Origin: Porphyromonas pasteri
GTDB taxonomy: Bacteria > Bacteroidota > Bacteroidia > Bacteroidales > Porphyromonadaceae
Direction of reading: 5' to 3'
DNA length: 64,000 nt
Assembly: GCF_014647755.1 (NCBI RefSeq)
Contig: NZ_BMPU01000002.1
Location: 62,001-126,000 of the forward strand
How positions within the stretch are numbered: position 1 is the first letter of the stretch; each line of letters opens with the position of its first letter. A program made the position numbers and the translations under genes. Of the stretch, positions 37,167-45,598 are shown in pieces. The notes beneath the pieces are model-generated. The model saw nothing but the letters and a program-made list of their open reading frames with translations. It was not told where the DNA came from and did no database searches.

Positions 37167-37204
37167 AAGCCCCAGGCACTCATCATCGCGAGTGCCTGGG
37201 GCTT
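37167..37204 (-). terminator. terminator of the uppS-bamA-skp run
   Basis: AAGCCCCAGGCACT (37167-37180) and AGTGCCTGGGGCTT (37191-37204) form a perfect 14-bp stem. The minus strand continues GCTCTTTG. It lies 48 bp after the second skp stop. Confidence 0.85.
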
Positions 37205-37252
37205 ATTACTTGTCTATCGCCGAAGTGCCGGAGCGCTCAGCGATGACGCTGA

Positions 37253-37798
37253 TTACTTGCGGCCGGTAGCCTTAGGAGCGGCAGCAGCTGCAGCCGTAGC
37301 CTTGATGCCAAGCGCATCCTTGACAGCCTGCGTCAGGTCGAGAGCGCTGCTCCCCATAGCCAGGAGGGCGCCTGACTCGAAGATGTAAGCGCAGCCGTTG
37401 GCTTCACAAACCTTGTTGATAGCCGTGGTGACCTTCGTGCGGATAGGAGCCATGAGCTTTTCCTGCTCCTTCTGGATCTCTTCCTGCATCATCTGATAGC
37501 TATTCTGCGTGCGAGACTCCATCTCCTGGAGCTCCTGCTGGCGGCGCTTCTTAATGACGTCGGTCATAGAGGCTTCTTCCTTCTGATAAGCTTCGAGCTT
37601 CACCTTCAGCTCATCCTGCATACGCTTGATCTCGGAGTCGTACTGCTTAGCGAGATCCTGGATCTTCGTGGTAGCAGCCTTGACATCGGGCAGGGCTTCC
37701 ATGATGGCGGAGGTGTTGACGACCCCGATCTTCTGCTGAGCGTTAGCAGAGAATGCCAGAGGGAGCATCAGGAGGAGGGAAATGAGGAACTTCTTCAT
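37253..37798 (-). CDS. Skp/OmpH-family periplasmic chaperone, second copy
   Basis: The 181-residue protein has a signal peptide (cleavage at ANAQ), then the Skp fold: QKIGVVNTSAIMEALPDVK, a long charged coiled coil (about 45-115), and a C-terminal strand region. An Ala-rich tail ends it. Skp holds unfolded outer-membrane proteins in the periplasm before the Bam machine inserts them. It follows another skp gene by 41 bp and bamA further upstream, which fits a shared role in outer membrane assembly. The two Skp proteins differ substantially, so both may be needed. Confidence 0.93.
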   Translation of the reverse strand: MKKFLISLLLMLPLAFSANAQQKIGVVNTSAIMEALPDVKAATTKIQDLAKQYDSEIKRMQDELKVKLEAYQKEEASMTDVIKKRRQQELQEMESRTQNSYQMMQEEIQKEQEKLMAPIRTKVTTAINKVCEANGCAYIFESGALLAMGSSALDLTQAVKDALGIKATAAAAAAPKATGRK

Positions 37799-37839
37799 TG
37801 TCTTGGGTTATTACGTTTAATTAGTTGATTTGACTATTA

Positions 37840-38352
37840 CTATCGGTCAAGACCGAGGGTCGAGACGACGGCTTCGCTGATATCCAGACCTGGGTCAGCG
37901 TATACGATCTTAGAGGAGGAGCGGTCGATGATAAGCTGGAGGCCACCGCGACGAGCGAGCTCCTTCATAGCGGCCCATACGCGATCCTGAATGGGCTTCA
38001 TCAGCGACTCACGCTTCTTGAAGAGCTCCCCTTCGGGACCGAAGTACTTACGCTTGAGCTCATAGGCCTGCTTCTCGAGCGCCACGATAGACTCTTCGCG
38101 CTGCTTCTTCTGCTGGGCAGAGAGCAGAGCAGCCTCGCTCTGATAAGACTGGTAGGCCTGCTCGGCTTTCTTCTCGTAGCTAGTGACCTCAGCCTGCCAC
38201 TTCTTCGACAGGTCTTCGATCTGGCGGTTCATCACCGCATACGAGGGGTCTTTCTTGAGGATGTACTCCATATCGACGAGTGCGATCTTCTGGGCCTGGA
38301 CAGCTCCAAGAGGAAGGAGGAGCAGAGCCAGGAGGAAAAGAATCTTCTTCAT
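37840..38352 (-). CDS. Skp/OmpH-family periplasmic chaperone, first copy
   Basis: The 170-residue protein has a signal peptide ending at VQAQ, then KIALVDMEYILKKDPSYAVM, a long coiled coil with FGPEGELFKKRESLMKPIQD, and the terminal GGLQLIIDRSSSKIVYADPG strand pair typical of OmpH. It lies 75 bp downstream of bamA. The product should bind unfolded barrel proteins in the periplasm, probably as a trimer. Confidence 0.93.
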   Translation of the reverse strand: MKKILFLLALLLLPLGAVQAQKIALVDMEYILKKDPSYAVMNRQIEDLSKKWQAEVTSYEKKAEQAYQSYQSEAALLSAQQKKQREESIVALEKQAYELKRKYFGPEGELFKKRESLMKPIQDRVWAAMKELARRGGLQLIIDRSSSKIVYADPGLDISEAVVSTLGLDR

Positions 38353-38427
38353 ACTGCAATCTTAGGATTTAGTGTGAGACATCACCTCGGCGCGTAGGCG
38401 CTACGCACTGAGGCCTTGACTTAGTCA

Positions 38428-41148
38428 CTACAGGTCACGCCCGAGGACAAAGTGGATGTTGCTACCGCCACGCTCGTTGTAGCCATTGGGTCGGTCGAAG
38501 CCATAGCCCCAGTCAAGCCCGAGGAGCCCGATCATAGGCATCATGACGCGCACACCGACACCAGCCGAGCGCTTGAGGTCGAAGGGATTGTAGCGGCTGA
38601 TATCCGACCAAGCATTCCCTGCCTCAGCAAAGCCGAGGACCCAAACGGTAGTCGACTGCTCGAAGATCAGCGGATAGCGGAGCTCGAGCGAAGCCTTCAT
38701 ATACGAGTAGGCGTAGTCGTAGTTAGCCCCAGCGATGGAGCCGTTCTTATACCCGCGCAGCCCGATGGTCTCGTTCATATAGTTGCCCATAGAGCCAGAC
38801 ATCATATCACCACCCATATAGTAGGTACCGAAGGGCGAGCGCTTGTACTTGTTGTAGCTATTGATGATACCGCCCTCGATACGTGCCATCAAGACGGGAG
38901 TACGCTTGACAGTCGTGGGGTTCATGAGCGGCAGGAAGACCTTACCAGAGTACTTCCACTTGTGATACTCCAGGAAGCGGTATCTATCCGAGAGGGGAAG
39001 AGACGGATCGGAGTAATCCTTCTTATCGAAGAGCGAGTAGGGAGGCGTGAAGCTGACCGAGAAGGAGAAGTCTGAGCCACGACGCGTGTAGACGGGGTTG
39101 TCCACGGAGTTGCGGTCGATACGGAGCTCCAGATTGAGGTCATTAGCCGAGCCCTGGTGGTAGTTCTGGAAGGTGTTGTACGTCCAGTTATTGAGTCGGT
39201 AGTGGGTGAAGTTCAGCGAAGCGGTGAGCTGGAACCAGTTGTCGGGCCAGTTCAGACGGCGACCATTTGCGATGGTCAGACCGAGGATGCTGAGCGACTT
39301 ATCCGAGTCGTAGGAGTCTTCGTAGAGCGAGCTCTGAGCCTGACGCGTCTGATCGTAGTAGTTGCCATAGCCACCGTAGCCGTAGCCACTATAATAGGGG
39401 TTGTAGTAGCCCGAGCCGTAGTAGTTGCGAGCCTGACCCGAATAGTAGCGCTGGTCGATAGCCGTCATACGCGAGTAGAAGGCACTTACCGAGAGGAGGT
39501 TCGGGCGCTTGCCACCAAACCAAGGGTCACTGAAGGAGACGCTGATCTGATTGTAGTAGCGGGCATTCGTCTGACCATTGATCGAGAGCTTCTGACCGTC
39601 CCCCTGAGGGATGATCCCCTTGTACATGCTGGGGCGGAAGAGGTTCTGGATCGAGAAGTTCGTAAAGGTAAAGCCGATCGACCCGATGATACCCGTCTGG
39701 CTCCAACCGATAGAGAGGTTCAGCTGGTCATTGCTCTTAGGCGTGAGATCGTACTCGATGTCCACCGTACCGCTCTGAGGATTGGGCACGGGCTTAGGCA
39801 CAGACTTCTCCGCGTCGAAGTGACCGAGCTGATTGAGGATACGGAAGGAGTTCATAAGGTCCTCCTTACTGAAGAGTACACCTGGCTTCGTGTAGAGCTC
39901 ACGGCGCACGACATCTTCATAGACGATGTCATTACCGCGGATCTTCACCTTATCGATAGTCGCCTGAGGCCCTTCGGTGACTCGCACTTCGAGGGACACG
40001 GAGTCACCCACGATGTTGGTCTCCACGGGATCGACGCCAGCGAAGATATAGCCATTATTATAGTAGAGGTTGCTGACAGCATCCTCATCTACGGAGAGAC
40101 GGTTCTCGAGGCGCTTCTGGTCGTAGACGTCCCCCGGGCGGATAGCCAGAAGCTGCGAGAGCAGCTCGGAGGGGTACTTCGTGTTACCGACGAAGCGGAT
40201 ATCCTTGATATAGTACTTCTGCCCTTCGTTGACCTTGAGGTAGATGTCTACCTTGCGGGTACCAGGGACGGGTACGATGCTATCGCTCACCAGCTCGGCG
40301 TCACGGTAGCCCGCAGCCTGGTAGCGCTTGATGAGGTTCTGCAAGTCCTCCTTGTAGTCTGCGTCGACGAACTTCTTTTGCTTGAAGATCTTCAGCAGCG
40401 AAGACAGACCACGGCCACGCGAGAGTGCGAAGCCTTCGTTCGTCTTCCCCATCGCCATACGCAGCTGGTAGTCCGTGAGGGAGCTATTTCCCTCGAAGTA
40501 GATGTTACGCACCTTCGTCTTACCGCTACGGTCGATGTCAAGGGTGAGGTTCACATAGCCAGGCTGGCCAGGAGCCTCTGTTTCCTTGATCGTCATCTTC
40601 ATCTCGCGGAAGCCCTTCTCATCGTAGTACTTCTTGACGAGCTGGCGGGCACGGTCGAGGGTATTGGGCGAGATGAGTGCCCCCTTCTTCAGGCCCGTGC
40701 GCTTCTCTAGCTCCTCACGATCCCCCTTAGAGACACCCGTGAAGGTAGCCTCAGAGAGACGTGGACGCTCAGTCAGGGCGATCTCCAGGAAGACCTTATC
40801 CCCCTCGTACTTATTGATGAGGACACGGACATTGGAGAAGTAACCCGACTGGAGGAAGCGGTTCACCGCAGAGGTCAGTGCGGCCCCTGGGATCTGGATC
40901 TCATCCCCCACGTTGAGGCCGGAGAGGCTACTCAAGACAAAGTCATCATAGCTCGTCGAGCCCGTGATCTTGACCTCAGCGATGGTCTTCGTCACGGGGC
41001 GCTCATAGCTGATGGAGGGCGCGATGACGATCGACGAAGTGGTCTTCGTCGTGTCAGCGGCCAGCTGAGGGGCGGTATGGGGTGCGGCTTCCACTGCACC
41101 TGCCGATAGGAGTGCGGCAAGGAGTAGGAGTGCGGGGATTCTCTGCAT
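38428..41148 (-). CDS. bamA: outer membrane protein assembly factor BamA
   Basis: The 906-residue protein has a signal peptide, five POTRA-type repeats (about 50-480) and a 16-strand-type barrel. Barrel motifs include SIGWSQTGIIGSIGF and FSDPWFGGKRPN, and the C-terminus is IHFVLGRDL. BamA folds and inserts outer membrane proteins. A Gly/Tyr-rich stretch (567-600) interrupts the barrel region, in what is probably an extracellular loop. The gene follows uppS by 41 bp and precedes both skp genes, a common outer-membrane-biogenesis order. Confidence 0.96.
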   Translation of the reverse strand: MQRIPALLLLAALLSAGAVEAAPHTAPQLAADTTKTTSSIVIAPSISYERPVTKTIAEVKITGSTSYDDFVLSSLSGLNVGDEIQIPGAALTSAVNRFLQSGYFSNVRVLINKYEGDKVFLEIALTERPRLSEATFTGVSKGDREELEKRTGLKKGALISPNTLDRARQLVKKYYDEKGFREMKMTIKETEAPGQPGYVNLTLDIDRSGKTKVRNIYFEGNSSLTDYQLRMAMGKTNEGFALSRGRGLSSLLKIFKQKKFVDADYKEDLQNLIKRYQAAGYRDAELVSDSIVPVPGTRKVDIYLKVNEGQKYYIKDIRFVGNTKYPSELLSQLLAIRPGDVYDQKRLENRLSVDEDAVSNLYYNNGYIFAGVDPVETNIVGDSVSLEVRVTEGPQATIDKVKIRGNDIVYEDVVRRELYTKPGVLFSKEDLMNSFRILNQLGHFDAEKSVPKPVPNPQSGTVDIEYDLTPKSNDQLNLSIGWSQTGIIGSIGFTFTNFSIQNLFRPSMYKGIIPQGDGQKLSINGQTNARYYNQISVSFSDPWFGGKRPNLLSVSAFYSRMTAIDQRYYSGQARNYYGSGYYNPYYSGYGYGGYGNYYDQTRQAQSSLYEDSYDSDKSLSILGLTIANGRRLNWPDNWFQLTASLNFTHYRLNNWTYNTFQNYHQGSANDLNLELRIDRNSVDNPVYTRRGSDFSFSVSFTPPYSLFDKKDYSDPSLPLSDRYRFLEYHKWKYSGKVFLPLMNPTTVKRTPVLMARIEGGIINSYNKYKRSPFGTYYMGGDMMSGSMGNYMNETIGLRGYKNGSIAGANYDYAYSYMKASLELRYPLIFEQSTTVWVLGFAEAGNAWSDISRYNPFDLKRSAGVGVRVMMPMIGLLGLDWGYGFDRPNGYNERGGSNIHFVLGRDL

Positions 41149-41189
41149 AGGATCTTATTATCGTCGTGCTGGAGTGGCCTTAGCGAAGG

Positions 41190-41957
41190 CTAATCCTCCA
41201 GTTGTATTTGTTCGCTTGTCTTGCCAAAGCGGCGCTCACGTGCCGTGTAAGCCTCGAGGGCTTCACGCAGGGCCTCACGGTCGAAGTCGGGCCAGTAGAC
41301 CGAGGAGAAGAAGAGCTCAGCATAGGCAGCCTGCCAGAGCAGGTAGTTGCTGATACGCTCCTCGCCCCCCGTACGGATCAGGAGGTCGGGATCAGGGAAG
41401 GCAGCCGTGTCAAGGTGAGCTGAGATGGTCTCCTCGGTAAGGCTGTCTGCCGAGAGGCGACCTTCGGCGACCTCACGGGCTATCTGGGTAGTGGCACGCA
41501 GGATCTCGTCGCGCGAGGAATAGCTGAGGGCCACGATGAGCGTGATACGCTCACAGGCAGCCGTCGCCTGGATACTCTCACGGAGGGCCTGCTGAGCTGC
41601 CTCGGGTAGACGACTGAGATTGCCAATGGCCTCCAGACGGACGCCCTCCTCAATGAGGCTGGGGGTCTCGGAGTGGATAGCCGAGACGAGCAGGCTCATC
41701 AGGGCATCGACCTCCTCCTTCGGGCGGGACCAGTTCTCCGTGCTGAAGGCATAGACCGTCAGATAGCGGATACCGAACTCTGCCGCAGCGCGCAGGGTCG
41801 CTCTCAGAGCGTCCTGACCACGGATGTGCCCGTCGGTACGGGGCAGTCCACGCTGCTTGGCCCAGCGGCCGTTCCCATCCATGATGATAGCCACGTGCTC
41901 TGGGATACGGAGCTCCGTGGTGGGCGCGGATGACTGGGGGGACATTGTCGTTGACAC
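41190..41957 (-). CDS. uppS: isoprenyl (undecaprenyl) diphosphate synthase
   Basis: The 255-residue protein shows the cis-prenyltransferase signatures: HVAIIMDGNGRWAKQRGLPR (catalytic D27), YLTVYAFSTENWSRPKEEV and the C-terminal DLLIRTGGEERISNYLLWQAAYAELFF. It makes the lipid carrier for peptidoglycan and the polysaccharide made by the 50-60 kb locus. ATG at 41957 or 41945 are both possible starts. It heads the uppS-bamA-skp-skp run. Confidence 0.96.
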   Translation of the reverse strand: MSTTMSPQSSAPTTELRIPEHVAIIMDGNGRWAKQRGLPRTDGHIRGQDALRATLRAAAEFGIRYLTVYAFSTENWSRPKEEVDALMSLLVSAIHSETPSLIEEGVRLEAIGNLSRLPEAAQQALRESIQATAACERITLIVALSYSSRDEILRATTQIAREVAEGRLSADSLTEETISAHLDTAAFPDPDLLIRTGGEERISNYLLWQAAYAELFFSSVYWPDFDREALREALEAYTARERRFGKTSEQIQLED

Positions 41958-42006
41958 GTTGTTCTTATCGTCTTATTAGGCCAGAGGGTATACCCCTAAC
42001 CTGATA

Positions 42007-42014
42007 CAAATATA
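42007..42014 (-). promoter_or_regulatory. -7 box of uppS
   Basis: The minus strand reads TATATTTG 50 bp before the uppS ATG. No clear -33 TTG is present. The rest of the 316-bp gap up to 42273 holds no feature I can support. Confidence 0.6.
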
Positions 42015-42273
42015 GCTATATCTTTTAGTCACAGCCGTACTGTCACTGTGGCGAGAGGCTGCGGGGGCCAGCTGAAGCCTTGTAGCGGTAGCTATCACCG
42101 CCCCTTGAGACGAGCACCAGCGGAAGAAGCCACCTTGCCACGAAGCCCCCTTAGGGCATCCCATGGCACCCAGCGATATGAGGAGTCTAAGCTCTAACGC
42201 TATCCCCTACACTTATGGTGCACAGCAGGGTATGCCGTGAGGCTACCGAGAGGAGGCGTAAGCCGAGATGGGA

Positions 42274-43680
42274 CTATTCGGTGACGGTCTTCAGACCACC
42301 GAACTTCCCGACGAAGAGCTTTGCAGACTCTCCAGCGGTCTTAGCCCCACGCAGGAGGTAGACCGTCTCGCCATCCGATGAAGGGAAGGCGACGAGGGGA
42401 TAACCAGCGAAGTCCGTGCGGGTCAGCCCCGAGAAGGCTACCGTACGAGCCTCCTGCCACGTAGCACCGCGGTCATCCGAGATGTAGAGCTCCAGCGTCG
42501 ATGCCGTCGAGACAAAGCGATAGATACGCTTCTGCGACTCGACATAGGCCTGGCTCTGTGAGACAGCACTGACACCAGCCTGGGTCTTACCACCGACGAT
42601 GAGCCAAGCGGTACCGTTGGTCGTCGCCCAGAGGTTAGGGCTTGCCTTGCCGTCAGCCGTGCGGCCACCCGACACATAGAGGGCAGCGCCGTCATAGCTG
42701 CTACCGGTGAGCTCATAGCTCAGCGTACTGCCAGCCGTAGGGAAGGACGTGCTGGGCGTCTCTCCGATCGTGGAGATCGTACCCGCAGATATGTTGTAGC
42801 CAAGGAAGGTCGTCGCACCTGCCGCAGTCTTCCCTACGAGAGCGAGGGTAGGCTTACCATCGACAGAGAGCCCGCCGAGGAGCGTCTGAGGCGTAGCCGT
42901 CGTGGGGAAGGTCTTCGCCGTGAAGGCCGTACCGAGTGCCGAAGCCTCATAGAGGCGCGAGCCGCTCGTCGTAGCGTAGAGCTTGCCACCATAGGTGAGG
43001 AGCGAACTGAGACGCTCACCCGAGCCGAGGCCCGTGAGGCTGGAGGTCGTCCAAGCCCCCGTAGGAGTAGTGAAGCTGCTCACCGCGTTCGTCCCGTCAG
43101 CCTTGACGTAGTAGAGCGCACCGCTATTGCCCGAGAGCTCGACCTGTGAGAAGGTGGAGCTGAAGGCGGGAAGTCCCGTCACGGAGGCCTCTGACCAAGC
43201 GAAAGCATGGGGATCCTGCTGATAGCGCTTGAAGGTCACCTTATAGGTATAGGTGTTCGTCGAGCTGCCACTACCAGCCGTCGTGATACGCAGCTGGATA
43301 CCCTTCAGAAGGTCGCTGCTCTTGAAGGTCTGCGTAGCATCCTTCCACGCTACGGTCGTGCCGTCAGCGAGGATGACCTCTACGGTCGCATTGGTGGCAG
43401 CCTTCGCCAGACGCAGGTGCACATTGTAGTCGGCACTGCTATAGGGGAGCGCCTGAGTATTGTAGATCGCCCCAGTAGCCGTATTGCGGATGACGAAGGG
43501 GATAGCAGACACAGCCTCCTTGAGCGTAGCCTCATCGGTCGAGAGGGCGAAGGCCGTGATCTGGTTGTCGTAGATCTGGAAGTCCTCCAGCTCTACCTGC
43601 TTGCTCTTACAGCTTGTCGCGCCGAGCGTGAGTGCCAGAAGGCCCAGAGCTGCGGGGACAAGGGTAGTGATACGTCTCAT
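42274..43680 (-). CDS. secreted lipoprotein with probable beta-propeller domain
   Basis: The 468-residue protein has a lipoprotein signal ending ATSC (Cys24). An N-terminal domain (about 25-150) is beta-rich with a conserved pattern DFQIYDNQITAFALS. From about 160 on, repeated blades contain VYVSGGRTADGK-like and ISDDRGATWQEAR segments, the latter an Asp-box-like motif of sialidase/propeller folds. I recall related Bacteroidota proteins labelled DUF6242, but am not certain. The start at 43680 is preferred because an upstream ATG (43740) would precede the signal with a charged stretch. Confidence 0.7.
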   Translation of the reverse strand: MRRITTLVPAALGLLALTLGATSCKSKQVELEDFQIYDNQITAFALSTDEATLKEAVSAIPFVIRNTATGAIYNTQALPYSSADYNVHLRLAKAATNATVEVILADGTTVAWKDATQTFKSSDLLKGIQLRITTAGSGSSTNTYTYKVTFKRYQQDPHAFAWSEASVTGLPAFSSTFSQVELSGNSGALYYVKADGTNAVSSFTTPTGAWTTSSLTGLGSGERLSSLLTYGGKLYATTSGSRLYEASALGTAFTAKTFPTTATPQTLLGGLSVDGKPTLALVGKTAAGATTFLGYNISAGTISTIGETPSTSFPTAGSTLSYELTGSSYDGAALYVSGGRTADGKASPNLWATTNGTAWLIVGGKTQAGVSAVSQSQAYVESQKRIYRFVSTASTLELYISDDRGATWQEARTVAFSGLTRTDFAGYPLVAFPSSDGETVYLLRGAKTAGESAKLFVGKFGGLKTVTE

Positions 43681-43779
43681 TGCTTCTATATATATGGAGC
43701 GAAAGATACTTGCTCGGATCATCAGAGCTATGCGGAGCACCTTACACTAAAGCCTACTCCGCACTATAACTCTAAGTCG

Positions 43780-43787
43780 CAAAGGTA
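43780..43787 (-). promoter_or_regulatory. -7 box of the propeller lipoprotein
   Basis: The minus strand reads TACCTTTG 100 bp before the ATG at 43680. A hairpin (43797-43840) that may end the preceding transcript lies just upstream, so the -33 region overlaps it. Confidence 0.6.
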
Positions 43788-43796
43788 TAAAGAATA

Positions 43797-43840
43797 ACGC
43801 AAGTCTCGTGCGCGCAGGTATCCAGCGCACGGACTTGCGT
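43797..43840 (-). terminator. hairpin after the duplicated-domain gene
   Basis: ACGCAAGTCTCGTGCGC pairs with GCGCACGGACTTGCGT with one mismatch. On the minus strand it is followed by TATTCTTTATACC. It lies 140 bp after the stop of the upstream gene. Confidence 0.65.
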
Positions 43841-43982
43841 CTAAGCCACGGCCCCAGCAGGGGCTACAAGCCTTTAGCGAAGCACATACTACGTGCTCCG
43901 ATGATAGGGATTCAGTAGCTGATCCCATCAGCGGAGCAAGGCACAGAGTAGTACCCTACTCCTTTATCTCCATCGTCCCTCC

Positions 43983-45542
43983 TCAATCGGATTCTACTGC
44001 ATAGCGCCCACCTTCTTTGCTCGTACGGTAGGAAAGCCACTCCAGATGTAGGCCCAACTTCTTCAAGCGGCGACTCTGCTCCAAGGCCTCCTCACTCACG
44101 GCCGAAGGCACATCCTCCGCACAAGGGATATAGCCACGAGTATTCAAGAGCACGGGGTGCAGGGCCTCGGGGTTGATGGCATCAGAAGGAGCCGTGTAAT
44201 AGAGGCCAAAGACATTTAACTGACAGTAGCGTGTGTGGAACACTGGATAGACCCGAATGCCCTCGCTCGTCACCCGCACGATATAGATCTGCTTGGGTAG
44301 ACACCTGAGGTCATAAGTGTAGTCACCCACCAGCTTATCCAAGCGCTTCATCGAGGTAAACTTCACTCCACGAAGCCACTCTTGCGAACGCTCTACGGGC
44401 TCCTCCTTCACATAGAAGGCAAGGAGACGCGGATTAGCATTGCCATACGAATAAAGTACGTCATAAAATGAAGCATAGTAGTAGCGGAAAGCAGGATAGG
44501 CTGCAGAGTCCTGTACCCCACGCCAAGCCGGAGCGAGGAACTCCCACCCGGCATTAATCATCTCCTTCGGACCACGCTTGCGCGGCTCCTCAAAGAGATC
44601 ATCTAAGGATTTGCGACTCCAATGGCGACTCTCTTGGTAGTGGTCGAGGAGATAGATCGTATCGGGGAGAGAGGTAATGCCCTTGCGCTTACGATTCGCA
44701 GCAAATTCTTCATCAGAGGGAGGCGACGAGACGTATGCAGGATCACACTTATCCTCTGTCTGATATTCCCCATCTTCATAGCATATATAGTAGCTAAGCC
44801 AGGGCACAGTAAGATTATGCGTCCTCAAGCGACGGCACTGGCCGAAGGCTTCTTCGCACGCGGCCACCGAGGAGGCGCCCTCCGTACCTGGGGCAGCAAA
44901 TCTATCCGAGAAGCCCACGACCTGCAAGGATTCGGGATTAATTGGAGCACCACCTATACTCAGCACACAGTAGTCCGAGCCACCTCGACTACATCCCGTG
45001 TGGAATACCGAATACAGCCGAACAGAGTCCCCCGTCACCCGCACAATATAGATTTGCTTAGGCAAGCGACTGACATCACTCTTCTCGTAGTCCACCAGCC
45101 GATCAAGGCGATTCATCGGGGTAAACTTCACCCCGCGAAGCCATTCTTTCGAGCGATCCACAGGTTCCTCCTTCACATAGAAGGCAAGGAGACGCGGTAT
45201 GGCATGCGAATAAAGTTCGTCATGAAACGAGGCATAGTAGTAGCGGAAGGCGGGATAGCTCGCAGAGTCCTGCACTCCGCGCCAAGCGGGAGCGAGGAAC
45301 TCCCACCCAGCGTTAATCATCTCCTTAGCCTTACGCTTCACCTTAATAGCGTGCTTGATCTCATCAAGATCGCGCATCCAGTGCCGGCTCTCTTGATGGT
45401 GGTCCAGCAGATAGACCGTATCAGGGAGAGCGGGAAGAGGGGCGGTAGCCCGACGCTTACGCTGCGCGGTGAGAGGTAGCGCCGTAAGAAGGATCAGAAG
45501 GGCACATAGTAATGCTCCCTTTTGATTGAGAATATGTACCAT
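43983..45542 (-). CDS. secreted protein with two copies of an unrecognised domain (A)
   Basis: The 519-residue protein has a signal peptide (cleavage near LTAQRK). It contains two copies of a roughly 210-residue domain (about 41-255 and 294-510). Each copy holds DTVYLLDHHQESRHW, then EMINAGWEFLAPAWRGVQDS, YPAFRYYYAS, LLAFYVKEEPV, EWLRGVKFT and LPKQIYIVRVT. The invariant GWEFLAPAW block suggests a structural or catalytic core, but I do not recognise a family. The product is likely periplasmic or secreted. A close paralogue is encoded 56 bp upstream. Confidence 0.75.
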   Translation of the reverse strand: MVHILNQKGALLCALLILLTALPLTAQRKRRATAPLPALPDTVYLLDHHQESRHWMRDLDEIKHAIKVKRKAKEMINAGWEFLAPAWRGVQDSASYPAFRYYYASFHDELYSHAIPRLLAFYVKEEPVDRSKEWLRGVKFTPMNRLDRLVDYEKSDVSRLPKQIYIVRVTGDSVRLYSVFHTGCSRGGSDYCVLSIGGAPINPESLQVVGFSDRFAAPGTEGASSVAACEEAFGQCRRLRTHNLTVPWLSYYICYEDGEYQTEDKCDPAYVSSPPSDEEFAANRKRKGITSLPDTIYLLDHYQESRHWSRKSLDDLFEEPRKRGPKEMINAGWEFLAPAWRGVQDSAAYPAFRYYYASFYDVLYSYGNANPRLLAFYVKEEPVERSQEWLRGVKFTSMKRLDKLVGDYTYDLRCLPKQIYIVRVTSEGIRVYPVFHTRYCQLNVFGLYYTAPSDAINPEALHPVLLNTRGYIPCAEDVPSAVSEEALEQSRRLKKLGLHLEWLSYRTSKEGGRYAVESD

Positions 45543-45598
45543 GGTTAGAGTTTTTTATAGGACTTAGCTTTACTAAGGCGGGGGGATAGCCTACTGGT

